From Pseudomonadota bacterium (GTDB lineage: Bacteria; Pseudomonadota; Gammaproteobacteria; Burkholderiales; JABEVD01): a stretch of DNA of 64,000 nt. Below, piece by piece: positions 20,623 to 31,024 of this stretch (position 1 is its first letter; every line of letters starts with the position of its first letter). The stretch covers positions 62,001 to 126,000 of the forward strand of contig JAJZRS010000003.1 of the NCBI GenBank assembly GCA_021802545.1, in the 5' to 3' direction. Under the pieces are notes generated by a model. The model was not told the origin of the DNA and ran no database searches. It worked only from the letters and a program-made list of their open reading frames with translations. The translations under genes and the position numbers were made by a program.

Positions 20623-21199
20623 GATCTGCTCGCGGCTTGCTTGCTGCTTTGTGGGTCAACGTAAGAAACAGGCTGAACGCGCTCAGCCGCCTTCCGCCCA
20701 CCGTGGCGCTATGGATTTCGATCAGATTGGGGGACGCCATCCACTCTGAATCGTCGAGGCTGCGCATCAGGGTGGAGACGCGCGCATTGGATTCCGCATA
20801 GCCGGAAAGGTTGATTGTCGTGACATTCCCCTGCGTGTCCTCGCGCAGCGAGCTGAGATAGGTGCCGTCGGGGAGCCGTTTGGCGAGCTGATCGAGCAAA
20901 TGGACCACTTCCGAACGGTTGTCCTGCAGTTGTTCCACGACGCGTTTCCTGGCGAGCATGGCGCGGCTCTGCTGCTTGAGTTTCTTGATTTCGGCGATCT
21001 GGCCGTCCAGTATGGCGATCTGCTGCTTGAGGTAGGCGTTGCGTTCGTTCTGGTAGTCAATCCTGGAATCGATGGCAACGTGGACAGCCAGGATGATGAC
21101 GAGTCCAAGTGCGGCGCTCATCCCCGACAGAATCGCGATCTGGCGCCTGAGCGCCTGACGCTTTCTTTCACGGTGGGGAAGGAGGTTGATCCTGATCAT
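20612..21199 (-). CDS. pilN: Type IV pilus assembly protein PilN
   Basis: A 195-residue bitopic inner-membrane protein. The N-terminus MIRINLLPHRERKR carries the INLLP motif that inserts into the PilM cleft. One membrane helix (about 22-42), a coiled coil (about 45-80) and a periplasmic ferredoxin-like domain follow. The ATG overlaps the pilM stop. Confidence 0.95.
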   Translation of the reverse strand: MIRINLLPHRERKRQALRRQIAILSGMSAALGLVIILAVHVAIDSRIDYQNERNAYLKQQIAILDGQIAEIKKLKQQSRAMLARKRVVEQLQDNRSEVVHLLDQLAKRLPDGTYLSSLREDTQGNVTTINLSGYAESNARVSTLMRSLDDSEWMASPNLIEIHSATVGGRRLSAFSLFLTLTHKAASKPRADHES

Positions 21200-22293
21200 G
21201 TCGGGTCGAATCCTCGAAGCGCCAGGCCGCAGGCGATCATGAGCATGGGGGCATCCGTTGCGAGCTGTCTCGGGTTGACCCGACCGGAAAGCTCCATGTC
21301 GGCGAACGGGTTGGCGATGAGCGTATTCACCTGGGTCCTGCCGGATACGGTATCGTCCAGATCGGAAATGGTGGCGCAGCCTCCTGCCAGCACGATGTGA
21401 TGCACTTCGTTGAACGGCGTGGAAGTGAAGAAGAATTGCAGCGCACGGGAAACCTCGAGCGCCAGATTTTCCCTGAAGGGTCGAAGAATCTCGGTTTCGT
21501 AACTGTCCGGAAGCCCCCCCTTGCGCTTTGCGGTTTCCGCTTCGTCCAGCGTCAGGTTGTAGAAATGCTGGATGTCATAGGTCAGCTGGTTTCCGCCGAA
21601 AGGCTGGTCGCGCATGTAAACCGACTGGCCGTTGCGCAGGACGTTGATGCTCATCAGGCTGGCGCCGATATCGACGATCGCGATGGTCCTGTCTCGTCCG
21701 CCGTTCGGGAACTGGTTCTGGATCAGTTCGAAAGCGGTCTGGGTGGCGTAGGGCTCGACATCCATCACCAGCGCATTCAGGCCGGAAGCTTCCGCAGTCG
21801 CGACCCTGTCCTCCACCTTTTCCTTGCGCGATGCAGCGATCAGCACCTCGATTTCGTCCCCTTCACCCGGGGCCGGGCCGATCACCTGAAAATCGAGATT
21901 GACTTCGTCAAGCGCGAAAGGAATGTACTGGTTCGCCTCGGTTTCGACAAGGAAACTCAGGTCGTCTTCGCTTTGTCCTGCAGGGACTGTGATTTTTTTC
22001 GTGATGACTGCTGCGGCAGGCAGCGCCATTGCAACGTTCTTGTTGCGTGTTCCGAGCGACTTCCATGCCCTTCCGACGCATTCGCTGACGGCATCGAATT
22101 CGTTGATATTGCCGTCCAGAACGGCATCCCTGGGGAGCGGTTCGATGGCGTAACGTTCGACTCTGTACTGGTTTTCTCCGGTTTTTTCCAGTTCGACCAT
22201 CTTGACGGCCGATGAACTGATATCGACCCCGATCAAAGGCAACGTTTTGATTTTCCAGAAGTCCAGGTCGAAACTGAAATTTCCCTTAAACAT
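21196..22293 (-). CDS. pilM: Type IV pilus actin-like ATPase PilM
   Basis: A cytoplasmic FtsA/actin-fold protein that binds the N-terminus of PilN and couples the pilus motor to the envelope complex. LIGVDISSSAVKMVEL is the phosphate-1 strand and IAIVDIGASLMSI the phosphate-2 strand. The start is taken at ATG 22293 (MFKGNF), which fits family N-termini; a TTG at 22320 would add nine residues. It is the first gene of pilMNOPQ and diverges from ponA, as in many proteobacteria. Confidence 0.95.
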   Translation of the reverse strand: MFKGNFSFDLDFWKIKTLPLIGVDISSSAVKMVELEKTGENQYRVERYAIEPLPRDAVLDGNINEFDAVSECVGRAWKSLGTRNKNVAMALPAAAVITKKITVPAGQSEDDLSFLVETEANQYIPFALDEVNLDFQVIGPAPGEGDEIEVLIAASRKEKVEDRVATAEASGLNALVMDVEPYATQTAFELIQNQFPNGGRDRTIAIVDIGASLMSINVLRNGQSVYMRDQPFGGNQLTYDIQHFYNLTLDEAETAKRKGGLPDSYETEILRPFRENLALEVSRALQFFFTSTPFNEVHHIVLAGGCATISDLDDTVSGRTQVNTLIANPFADMELSGRVNPRQLATDAPMLMIACGLALRGFDPT

Positions 22294-22409
22294 AGGCCAG
22301 TTATGCGCACTTTCGGACAATTCGCTTCAGATGCTAGCAGTAACGCAAAAGCATGTAAAGAAATTCCTCTTTACTGACAGCCGTGTTTCTTTTGTCAGGC
22401 GACAAGCCA

Positions 22410-22415
22410 TATAAT
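22410..22415 (+). promoter_or_regulatory. -10 box of the ponA promoter
   Basis: A perfect TATAAT lies 28 nt before the ponA ATG at 22443; the upstream -35 region (about 22386-22392) matches poorly. It argues for ATG 22443 over an in-frame GTG at 22383, which would precede the promoter. Confidence 0.45.
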
Positions 22416-22442
22416 AAGACATTTACACAGATTTTAGCTTTT

Positions 22443-24707
22443 ATGCTTCGATGGTTGCTTTACATTTTGCTCAGCGCGCTGGGGTTTGGCCTGATTTGCG
22501 CTGGGCTCATCGCATTCGCTGCCGTGATGACCTATCCGAACCTGCCCTCGCTCGATGCGTTGAAGGATTATCGTCCCAAGGTTCCGCTCAGGGTTTACAG
22601 TGAAGAGGGTGTCCTGATTGGCGAATTCGGCGAAGAGCGCAGGGCTGTCGTTTCGATCAACCAGGTCCCCAAGCTGATGAAGGAGGCCATCCTCGCCGCA
22701 GAGGATGAGCGTTTCTACGAGCATGGCGGCATTGATTACCAAGGCGTGCTGAGGGCGGCCTGGGTCAATTTCGTGCATGGCGGTTCCCGCCAGGGGGCGA
22801 GCACGATCACGATGCAGGTTGCGCGCAATTTCTTCCTGACCAAGGAAAAAACGCTTTCGCGGAAATTCAACGAAGCCCTGCTTTCTTTCAAAATCGAGCA
22901 TACCCTGACCAAGGACGAAATACTGCAGCTTTACATCAATCAGATCTATCTGGGGCAGAAGGCATACGGATTCGCTGCAGCATCCGAGGCTTATTTCGGG
23001 AAGCCGCTGGACAAGCTGAGCGTTGCAGAAATGGCGACCCTGGCAGGATTGCCGAAAGCCCCTTCGGCCTACAATCCCGTCGTCAATCCCAAGCGCTCCA
23101 AGCTGCGCGAGCTCTACGTTCTGAGCCGGATGAGGGCGCTCGGCTACATCACCCAGGGACAGTACGACGAATCGGTGAAGGAGTCCATCAAGGTGAAGCA
23201 CGAAAAGCATGATTACCCGGTCAAGGCCGAGTATCTTGCCGAGATGGTTCGTCAGGACATGTATGACAGATACAAGGAAGACGCCTATACCAAAGGGTAC
23301 AAGGTTTACACGACGCTACGCTGGGCCGATCAGGTCGCGGCCTATCAAGCTGTGCGCAATGGCGTGCTGGCTTACGATGAGCGGCATCCCTACAAGGGGC
23401 CCGAGAAATATGTCGACCTTTCCGAAAACGAGAGCAAACTCGACGAAGTGCTCGACGACTTCGACAGCAGCGACGGTATCCTGCCTGCCGTCGTGCTGCG
23501 CGCATCGCCCATGTCGGTGAGCGCTTATGTCAAGGGCGTCGGCAAGATTTCCCTCGGCCCCGAAGGATTGAAATTTGCAAAGAGAATGCTGGAGGACAAG
23601 CCTTCTAAAATCAGGCCAGGGGCTGTGATCAGGGTGATCAAGAATGCGAAGGAAAGATGGGAGATCTCCGAGCTGCCCGCCGTGGAAGCGGCGCTGATTT
23701 CAGTTTCTCCACAGACCGGCGCGGTGCGCGCCCTGGTGGGCGGGTTCGACTTTTACCTGAACCAGTTCAACCATGTGACTCAGGCCTGGCGTCAGCCGGG
23801 TTCGAGCTTCAAGCCCTTCATTTATTCGGCGGCGCTCGAGAAAGGGTTCACGCCGGCCTCGATCGTCGACGACGCCCCGCTTTCTTTCACCGCCGAGCAG
23901 ACGGGAAGCGTGCCCTGGGAGCCCAAGAATTACGAGGGGACCTATTCCGGGCCGATGCGGATCAGGGTGGCGCTTGCTGAATCCAAGAATCTGGTCGCCA
24001 TCAGAATATTGCAGGCCATCGGCACCAATTATGCCCAGGATTACATCACCCGCTTCGGTTTCGACCCGAAAATGCATCCGCCTTACCTCACGATGGCGCT
24101 CGGTGCCGGTCTCGTGACGCCTTGGCAGATGGCGGGCGCTTATTCCGTCTTTGCGAACGGCGGATACAAGATCAGCCCCTATTACATCGAACGCATCGAA
24201 GATCAGCAAGGGCATGTGCTGGCCAAGGCGGCGCCTGTCGTGGCTGGTGCTCAAGGCACATCCCCTGTGATCGATCCCAGGAATGCCTTCATCATGACCA
24301 GCATGATGCAGGACGTGATCAAGTACGGCACGGGCGCCAAGGCGATGGGGCTTGGCCGCGCGGATCTTGCCGGCAAGACGGGAACCACCAACGACCAGGT
24401 GGACGCCTGGTTCGCAGGGTTCCAGCCGACGCTCACGACCATTGCCTGGATCGGCTACGATCAGCCCAGGACGCTCGGGCATGGAGAGACAGGCGCCCAG
24501 GCTGCGCTTCCGATCTGGATGGGTTATATGGGCAAGGCGCTTGCAAACGTGGCCGAAGCGACCTTCACTATGCCGCAAGGGGTCGTTGAGGCGAAGATCG
24601 ATCCTTTGACCGGGCAGATCGAAATGGATGGCGGCGGCATCGACGATTATTTCTATCAGGAGTCGCTGCCCAAATCGCAGGTGGCCGTCAAGGCCGCTGC
24701 GCCCTGA
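22443..24707 (+). CDS. mrcA: Class A penicillin-binding protein 1A
   Basis: A bifunctional peptidoglycan synthase of 754 residues anchored by an N-terminal membrane helix (about 4-30). The transglycosylase domain has its catalytic Glu87 in AAEDERFYEHGGIDYQG. An OB-like insertion (about 310-410) precedes the transpeptidase domain, with the active-site serine in SSFK near 454-457 and KTGTT near 645. It is divergent from pilM, the classic placement of ponA/mrcA in proteobacteria. Confidence 0.95.
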   Translation: MLRWLLYILLSALGFGLICAGLIAFAAVMTYPNLPSLDALKDYRPKVPLRVYSEEGVLIGEFGEERRAVVSINQVPKLMKEAILAAEDERFYEHGGIDYQGVLRAAWVNFVHGGSRQGASTITMQVARNFFLTKEKTLSRKFNEALLSFKIEHTLTKDEILQLYINQIYLGQKAYGFAAASEAYFGKPLDKLSVAEMATLAGLPKAPSAYNPVVNPKRSKLRELYVLSRMRALGYITQGQYDESVKESIKVKHEKHDYPVKAEYLAEMVRQDMYDRYKEDAYTKGYKVYTTLRWADQVAAYQAVRNGVLAYDERHPYKGPEKYVDLSENESKLDEVLDDFDSSDGILPAVVLRASPMSVSAYVKGVGKISLGPEGLKFAKRMLEDKPSKIRPGAVIRVIKNAKERWEISELPAVEAALISVSPQTGAVRALVGGFDFYLNQFNHVTQAWRQPGSSFKPFIYSAALEKGFTPASIVDDAPLSFTAEQTGSVPWEPKNYEGTYSGPMRIRVALAESKNLVAIRILQAIGTNYAQDYITRFGFDPKMHPPYLTMALGAGLVTPWQMAGAYSVFANGGYKISPYYIERIEDQQGHVLAKAAPVVAGAQGTSPVIDPRNAFIMTSMMQDVIKYGTGAKAMGLGRADLAGKTGTTNDQVDAWFAGFQPTLTTIAWIGYDQPRTLGHGETGAQAALPIWMGYMGKALANVAEATFTMPQGVVEAKIDPLTGQIEMDGGGIDDYFYQESLPKSQVAVKAAAP

Positions 24708-24709
24708 TC

Positions 24710-25288
24710 GTGGCGAAAGAACGCTCGAAGAAATACGAGCACATGCGCGAGCGGATCGCCTATCTCGCCGCAAGGCTCATCGCCGAAGACGGCATCGACG
24801 ATTTTTCCCAGGCAAAACGCAAGGCGGCCCAGCAGATCGGCGCGCCCGACACCCACTGCCTGCCCAACAATGGCGAGATAGAAAAGGCGTTGCGCACCTT
24901 CAGGAGCCTTTATCAGCATGAAGAGCAGCCCAGGGTGCTTGCGCACCTGAGGCAGACAGCGCTCGATCTGATGAAGCTGCTCGAGCGCTTCAATCCCTAT
25001 CTTTCAGGACCTGTGCTGACGGGAACGGCGGGAAAGTATTCGGAGATCGACTTGCAGCTTTACACGGGCAGCGTGAAGGACGTTGAATTCTTTCTCATCG
25101 ACCGGCGCATCCCTTACAAGTCGGGCGAGATCAGGACGGGTTCGGGCTCCATTCCCGTCTTCTTCCTCGAGCAGGACGGCATCAAGGCCAATGTCGCGGT
25201 CTATTCCGAAACCGACCTGTATTCCCCTTCCAACGCCCGAGCCAAGCGCTCCCACGTCGAAGCATTGCTTTCGGAAGAGGGCACTTAG
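24710..25288 (+). CDS. Conserved protein, possible nucleotidyltransferase fold
   Basis: A 192-residue cytoplasmic protein starting with GTG 2 nt after ponA, so probably co-transcribed. The N-terminal half is helical and rich in charged residues. The C-terminal half contains GTAGKYSEIDLQL, which vaguely resembles the G-(S/T)...(D/E)-h-D motif of minimal nucleotidyltransferases, followed by beta-rich segments. The spacing is shorter than in the standard motif, so this assignment is weak. No signal peptide or membrane segment was seen. Function not recognised. Confidence 0.75.
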   Translation: MAKERSKKYEHMRERIAYLAARLIAEDGIDDFSQAKRKAAQQIGAPDTHCLPNNGEIEKALRTFRSLYQHEEQPRVLAHLRQTALDLMKLLERFNPYLSGPVLTGTAGKYSEIDLQLYTGSVKDVEFFLIDRRIPYKSGEIRTGSGSIPVFFLEQDGIKANVAVYSETDLYSPSNARAKRSHVEALLSEEGT

Positions 25289-25289
25289 A

Positions 25290-27302
25290 TCAATTCGTGT
25301 TGTTGCAGCCTGCGGCCGTCCCGAACGTGCTGATTTGGCCTGGGGGCTGCACGGAAGCGGAATTGTAGTCCGATGCGGCCCCCTGGAGCAGATAATCTGC
25401 TGTGGAGGGCGGGTCGTTGCCCACCACGCCGGCCCTTGCTTCCAGAGTGACCTTGACCCAGTAGGCGTAGCTCTTCGCATAGCTGATGGTCGCCAGGGCG
25501 AATCCGTTGGCGTCCGTCGTGGCTGTCGCATTCACGCTCGCCACATTACCCGGATCCAGCCTGCCGTTTCCGTTGTAATCATTCGTTGCAATGGCAATCG
25601 GGCCGGCAACGCTCATGCCGTTCAGGGGAGTCGGGGCAGCGTTTACCGAAACCGGGCCGACTGTGCCGTTGAAATTGACGTCTTCATTGCCGCAGGTCGC
25701 CGCGTAGGTAGGCACCCAGACGGCGGCGGTTGCGTTGAAGCTTTCCTGCCCCTTGTAGAAAGCTACCGGGCGTAGAACGAACCTGACCTGGGTTCCTGCC
25801 GGGGCGGGATTGCCCGCCGAATCGGTCACCAGCGCAGAAAAGGTTTTGGTGTAGTTGGGCGGACTGGATGACACCGTATTGTCGGTACCCAAACGGACGA
25901 AGAGCGCGGAGCCGCCCACGGTAAGCGAAACGTTGGACGGGGCGATTGCAGGCGCGATTGCGGTGCCGCTGATGGAAACAGGCGTCGCGCTGACGGTGAC
26001 ACCGTTTTGGGCGCCGCTGACCGAACCTGCAATATAGTTCACCGAAGCGGTTCCGGATGCGTCCGTCACGGCGGTCGATGCGCTCAGCTTGCCGCCAGTG
26101 GTATCGGCGACGATCGAAAAGTTGACCTGCGCATTCTGGACGAGATTGTTGGCGGCATCGCGCACCACTGCTGAAATGGTGGAAATGTTGCTCGTCTGTC
26201 CCGTTGCGCCGGTGGTGGGCTGCAATGTGCTCGGATTTGCCTGAACGGTGACATTCGATGCCGATGTCGCAATGAAATTCACGTTGATGCTTGCGGAAGG
26301 CGTTCCTCCCGGCCCCGCCGCCGTGATGATGGAGGGTCCCGAGGAAGCCGACTGGATGCTCGCTGTGGCGGTCCCTGTTCCACTCGTCGCCACAGGACTG
26401 CCTGTAATGGTGCCGCGGCTGGCGGTGAAAGTGACGTTAGAGCCGACCACGGGATTTCCAGTATTCGTCCACAGGACAGAAATGGGCGTGGCGGTGTTCA
26501 CGTTGATCTGCGGCGTTCCCGCTGCCGTGGATGGCGCCGTGAAATTGAAGCTCGCATTGCTGATGGTCAGATTCTGCGTCTGGGTCACCCCGGCCGCAGA
26601 AGCGGTGAGGACATCATTGCCCGACTTGGTGATGGTTACTGTTGCCGTAATCAGCCCGCTGAAATTGGTGATCGTGGTAGGCAGTCCGCTGCTCGGATCG
26701 GAAAGCGCAATGGTGTTGCCTGTTTGGGAAGTCACTGTTACCAGGACATTGGGCACGACATTTCCGGCCGAGTCCTTGACGCTGATGGTGAGCTGGCCGG
26801 AGGCGCCGAAAGAGAGGGAACTGTTTCCGCTGAAAGACAGGGTGGTACCCGTCACGCTGACGGAGTTGGTTGTCGTCTTCCCGTCGACCGTAGCGCTGAC
26901 TTGTATGGTACGGTTGGCTTTGTTGCTGCCGAGATTGAGCTGCGCGGTCACCAGTCCGTTCGAATCGGATACCCCGCTTGCACTGATGTTGTTGATGAAG
27001 GCGGAGGAATCGCCCCCGCTTGAAAAGGTCACGGTTCTGCCGGGAACAACCTGGCCGGACGAATTGAGCACGATCGCGGTCAGCCCGGTCGTGGCCGTGC
27101 CGGAAGAGGGCATTTGCGGGCTGCTTACCAGGAGCTGGACGGAACTGGCGGTGACGGTTGTGGTCGCTGCAACAGGGGAAGAGGCCGCACTGCTCGAGCT
27201 GGTGCTGCTGGAGCCGCCGCTCCCCCCTCCGCAGCCGCCCAGGGCGGCGAATGTCGCGGCAATCAGCAGACTGGCAAATTTGTTTGTATTGATGAACCTC
27301 AC
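25290..27302 (-). CDS. Ig-like repeat lipoprotein (invasin/Big_1 type)
   Basis: A 670-residue surface or periplasmic lipoprotein. The signal peptide ends in AALGGC with the lipidated Cys24, followed by a Gly/Ser tether. Several roughly 95-residue bacterial Ig-like repeats follow, recognisable by ALVTDSAGNPAPAGTQVRF-type and AVVRDAANNLVQNAQVNF-type strands. A less repetitive C-terminal part (about 500-670) has cysteines in CGNED and GCNNTN. Composition is strongly Ser/Thr/Ala/Gly. A role in adhesion or as a cell-surface stalk is inferred. It follows hemB after 68 nt on the same strand. Confidence 0.82.
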   Translation of the reverse strand: MRFINTNKFASLLIAATFAALGGCGGGSGGSSSTSSSSAASSPVAATTTVTASSVQLLVSSPQMPSSGTATTGLTAIVLNSSGQVVPGRTVTFSSGGDSSAFINNISASGVSDSNGLVTAQLNLGSNKANRTIQVSATVDGKTTTNSVSVTGTTLSFSGNSSLSFGASGQLTISVKDSAGNVVPNVLVTVTSQTGNTIALSDPSSGLPTTITNFSGLITATVTITKSGNDVLTASAAGVTQTQNLTISNASFNFTAPSTAAGTPQINVNTATPISVLWTNTGNPVVGSNVTFTASRGTITGSPVATSGTGTATASIQSASSGPSIITAAGPGGTPSASINVNFIATSASNVTVQANPSTLQPTTGATGQTSNISTISAVVRDAANNLVQNAQVNFSIVADTTGGKLSASTAVTDASGTASVNYIAGSVSGAQNGVTVSATPVSISGTAIAPAIAPSNVSLTVGGSALFVRLGTDNTVSSSPPNYTKTFSALVTDSAGNPAPAGTQVRFVLRPVAFYKGQESFNATAAVWVPTYAATCGNEDVNFNGTVGPVSVNAAPTPLNGMSVAGPIAIATNDYNGNGRLDPGNVASVNATATTDANGFALATISYAKSYAYWVKVTLEARAGVVGNDPPSTADYLLQGAASDYNSASVQPPGQISTFGTAAGCNNTN

Positions 27303-27370
27303 GCAACCCCCCTTTTGTACGCGGCCGTTCTGGCGAGACGGTACAATAAAACGCTCAAGAAGACAATAGG

Positions 27371-28393
<1,023 letters not shown>

Positions 28394-28475
28394 TCATCGG
28401 GAACTATTTCGAAATTCGCCCGTCTTATTTATCAGATGATGTTGAATCATCCCCGCTATCCCCTCTATGAGCGGG

Positions 28476-28546
28476 CGTCTTCCCAAGAGACGTTTTCTCC
28501 CCTTTCCGGCTTTCTTCCCCTTTTTCCGGAAAGGGGTTTCTTTTTT
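28476..28546 (+). terminator. Plus-strand terminator-like hairpins in the engB-hemB gap
   Basis: CCCCTTTCCGG (28499-28509) and CCGGAAAGGGG (28526-28536) form a perfect 11-bp inverted repeat followed on the plus strand by TTTCTTTTTT. A nearer CCCCTTT (28517-28523) can pair with the same right arm in a shorter hairpin. A 5-bp hairpin followed by TTTT precedes it (28476-28496). The T-tract orientation is for plus-strand transcripts, although both flanking genes are on the minus strand. Confidence 0.45.
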
Positions 28547-29136
28547 CAGGCCAGCCATCGCGCCATTACTTCTTCCGCCTCCTTCATGCCGGTCTTCTTG
28601 AGGCTTGAAAAAAGCTGGAGGCTGCAGTTTGGATAGGCCTTCAGAAATTCGCCCACTTCCCTCAGCACCTTGATGCCTTCCTGTCTCGAGAGCTTGTCCG
28701 ACTTGGTGAGCAGAACATGGACAGGCTTCCCCGTCGGGCAGAACCAGTCGAGCATCCTGATGTCGAGCTCGGTGAGCGGGTGCCGCGCATCCATGATGAG
28801 CACGAGCCCCTTCAATTGCCCCCTTTCGCGCAGATACCGGCTCAGCAGGTTTTCCCAGTGCAGCCTGATCTTGTCCGGCACCTTGGCGAAGCCGTAGCCC
28901 GGCAGGTCCACCAGAAAATTGCCCTGCTCGTCCAGGCTGAAAAAATTGATGTGCTGGGTTCTTCCGGGCGTCTTGCTGACGAAGGCGAGCCTGGTTCTTC
29001 CGGCCAGCGTATTGATCGCGCTGGATTTTCCGGCATTCGACCTGCCCGCGAAGGCGATTTCCCCCCTCGAATCGACGGGCAGATCCCGGAAATGGTTGAC
29101 CGTGGTGTAGAAGGCCGCTTTGCCGAAGAGCGTCAT
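28546..29136 (-). CDS. engB: Ribosome-biogenesis GTPase YsxC/EngB
   Basis: A 196-residue essential-type GTPase implicated in 50S subunit assembly and cell division. P-loop GRSNAGKSS spans residues 31-39, followed by the G2 region ending [21 protein letters not shown] (G3) and LTKSDKL (G4). Length is typical. The start overlaps the hemL stop (ATGA). Confidence 0.95.
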   Translation of the reverse strand: MTLFGKAAFYTTVNHFRDLPVDSRGEIAFAGRSNAGKSSAINTLAGRTRLAFVSKTPGRTQHINFFSLDEQGNFLVDLPGYGFAKVPDKIRLHWENLLSRYLRERGQLKGLVLIMDARHPLTELDIRMLDWFCPTGKPVHVLLTKSDKLSRQEGIKVLREVGEFLKAYPNCSLQLFSSLKKTGMKEAEEVMARWLA

Positions 29137-30410
29137 GCCTTCGAGAAGAATTTTTTCGCCGATTCCAGCGTCCGGTCGATCTCATCCTTGCCGTGCATGA
29201 TCGAAACGAATCCGGCTTCGAATGCCGAAGGCGCCAAATAGACGCCTTCTTCGACCATGAAGTGGAAGAAGTGGTTGAAGGCTGCCTTGTCGCACTGCAT
29301 GACTTCGGCATAGCTTCTGGGCGGGGCATCCCTGAAATAGAGCCCGAACATGCCGCCCACCGATTGCGCCGAAAACGGGATGCCCTTTTCCCTGGCGATG
29401 TCGCTCAAGCCTACCGTCAGTGCTTTTGCCGTATCCGAAAGCTTTTCGAAGAATCCCGGGATCTGCAGCAGCTTCAATGTGGCAAGCCCGGCGGCCATCG
29501 CGACGGGGTTCCCTGACAGGGTCCCGGCCTGATAGACCGGGCCCAAAGGGGCGAGTTGCTGCATGATGTCGCCCCGCCCGCCGAATGCGCCCACGGGCAT
29601 GCCGCCGCCGATCACTTTGCCGAGGGTGGTGAGGTCGGGCTTGATCCCGAAAAGTCCCTGCGCGCACGTTGCGCCTACCCTGAAGCCAGTCATCACTTCG
29701 TCGAATATCAGGACTGCACCATGCTTCGTGCAGAGATTACGGAGCGCATCCAGGAATGGCTTTTCAGGGGCGACGAGGTTCATGTTGCCGGCAACCGGTT
29801 CGATGATGACGGCGGCGATCTGGTCGCCCATCTTCGCGAAGAGCTCTTCGAGCTGTCCCTTGTTGTTGTAGTCGAGCACCAGCGTATGCTGCGCCGTCTC
29901 CGGGGGTACCCCTGCCGAGCTGGGATTGCCGAAGGTCAGCGCGCCTGAACCCGCCTTCACCAGGAGGGAATCCGCATGTCCGTGATAGCAACCCTCGAAT
30001 TTGACGATCGCGCTCCTTCCCGTGTAGCCGCGAGCCAGCCTGATGGCGCTCATGGTCGCTTCCGTCCCCGAACTCACCAGCCTTACCTGATCCATGGAGG
30101 GGAGAAGGGAACAGAGCAGGTCGGCCATTTCGAGCTCGAGTTCGGTCGGTGCGCCGAAGCTGAGACCGAGTTCCGCGGTTTCCTTCACCACCCTGATCAC
30201 TTCCGGGTGGGCATGCCCCAGGATCATCGGTCCCCATGAGCCGACGTAATCGATATAGGACTTGTCGTCCGCATCCCAAACGTATGCGCCCTTGGCGCGC
30301 TTGAAGAAGATCGGGGTTCCGCCCACGGAGCCGAATGCGCGCACTGGCGAATTGACCCCGCCGGGGATGTGGATTCTGGATTTTTCGAAGAGGTTCTGGC
30401 TGTTTGTCAT
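29133..30410 (-). CDS. hemL: Glutamate-1-semialdehyde 2,1-aminomutase
   Basis: A PLP enzyme of the C5 pathway that isomerises glutamate-1-semialdehyde to 5-aminolevulinate; 425 residues. The PLP lysine lies in [18 protein letters not shown] near residue 265. N-terminal [16 protein letters not shown] is a family signature. The start at 30410 (MTNSQNLF) overlaps the thiE stop (TAATG); a longer frame to 30689 runs through thiE and is not used. It supplies ALA to the HemB encoded two genes downstream. Confidence 0.97.
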   Translation of the reverse strand: MTNSQNLFEKSRIHIPGGVNSPVRAFGSVGGTPIFFKRAKGAYVWDADDKSYIDYVGSWGPMILGHAHPEVIRVVKETAELGLSFGAPTELELEMADLLCSLLPSMDQVRLVSSGTEATMSAIRLARGYTGRSAIVKFEGCYHGHADSLLVKAGSGALTFGNPSSAGVPPETAQHTLVLDYNNKGQLEELFAKMGDQIAAVIIEPVAGNMNLVAPEKPFLDALRNLCTKHGAVLIFDEVMTGFRVGATCAQGLFGIKPDLTTLGKVIGGGMPVGAFGGRGDIMQQLAPLGPVYQAGTLSGNPVAMAAGLATLKLLQIPGFFEKLSDTAKALTVGLSDIAREKGIPFSAQSVGGMFGLYFRDAPPRSYAEVMQCDKAAFNHFFHFMVEEGVYLAPSAFEAGFVSIMHGKDEIDRTLESAKKFFSKA

Positions 30411-31024
30411 TATTTTGCGGAGAAAAGTTCTGAAAATTGTCTTGCGGCAACCTGGATGTCGGCCGCATCGAAAAGGGCGGTGACGACGGCTAGCGCGTCC
30501 GCGCCGGATTCGACGAGTGTGGCCCCGTTGCCGGGCGTGATCCCGCCTATCGCTACGACAGGTATCTTGATGGAAAGTTTCGCCATTTGCAACAGGGGAA
30601 GCTGCGCCCTTGCCGCATCCGGCTTCGTGCTGGACGCGAAGAAGCTGCCGAATGCGACATAATCCGCGCCGCGTGCCTCCGCTTCCCAAGCAAGATCGAG
30701 TCTGTCGTAGCAGGAGACCCCCAATATTCTTTTTCCGAGCCGGGCTCTGGCCTCCATGATGGGACCATCGTCCTGTCCGATATGAACGCCTTCCGCATCG
30801 ACTTCGAGGGCGAGATCGATGTCGTCGTTGACGATGAGGGGAATGCCGCGCTTGCCGCAGATTTCCTTGAGCACGCCGGCCTGTTCGATTTTCAGCACGA
30901 GGTCGTCTGATTTGCTCCGGTACTGCACAATGTTCGCGCCGCCTGCGATCGCATTTTCGACCTGTTCTGCGAGCCGATCAGTGTCCGGGCATTCGGGCGT
31001 GACGGCATAGAGCCCCCTGATCAC
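30410..31024 (-). CDS. thiE: Thiamine-phosphate synthase
   Basis: A 204-residue TIM-barrel enzyme that joins HMP-pyrophosphate and thiazole phosphate to thiamine phosphate. The GTG start (31024) overlaps the thiD stop as GTGA, giving [14 protein letters not shown]. Conserved segments include QYRSKS (about 36-41), HIGQDD near 85 and AIGGITPGN near 165. A long frame to 31345 continues into thiD and is not real. Coupled to thiD, whose product it uses. Confidence 0.94.
   Translation of the reverse strand: MIRGLYAVTPECPDTDRLAEQVENAIAGGANIVQYRSKSDDLVLKIEQAGVLKEICGKRGIPLIVNDDIDLALEVDAEGVHIGQDDGPIMEARARLGKRILGVSCYDRLDLAWEAEARGADYVAFGSFFASSTKPDAARAQLPLLQMAKLSIKIPVVAIGGITPGNGATLVESGADALAVVTALFDAADIQVAARQFSELFSAK

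Noticed and set aside
22383..22442. In-frame GTG extension of the ponA gene
   Set aside because: It precedes the TATAAT at 22410 and adds 20 residues not typical of the family; ATG 22443 fits the membrane anchor.
27303..27370. Imperfect dyad TTGTAC/GTACAA between hemB and the Ig-repeat gene
   Set aside because: The arms pair with a 5-nt bulge and no T-tract follows, so neither terminator nor operator can be supported.
28394..29329. A 311-codon frame on the minus strand over the engB region
   Set aside because: It crosses the engB-hemB hairpins and lies in the wrong frame relative to engB motifs.
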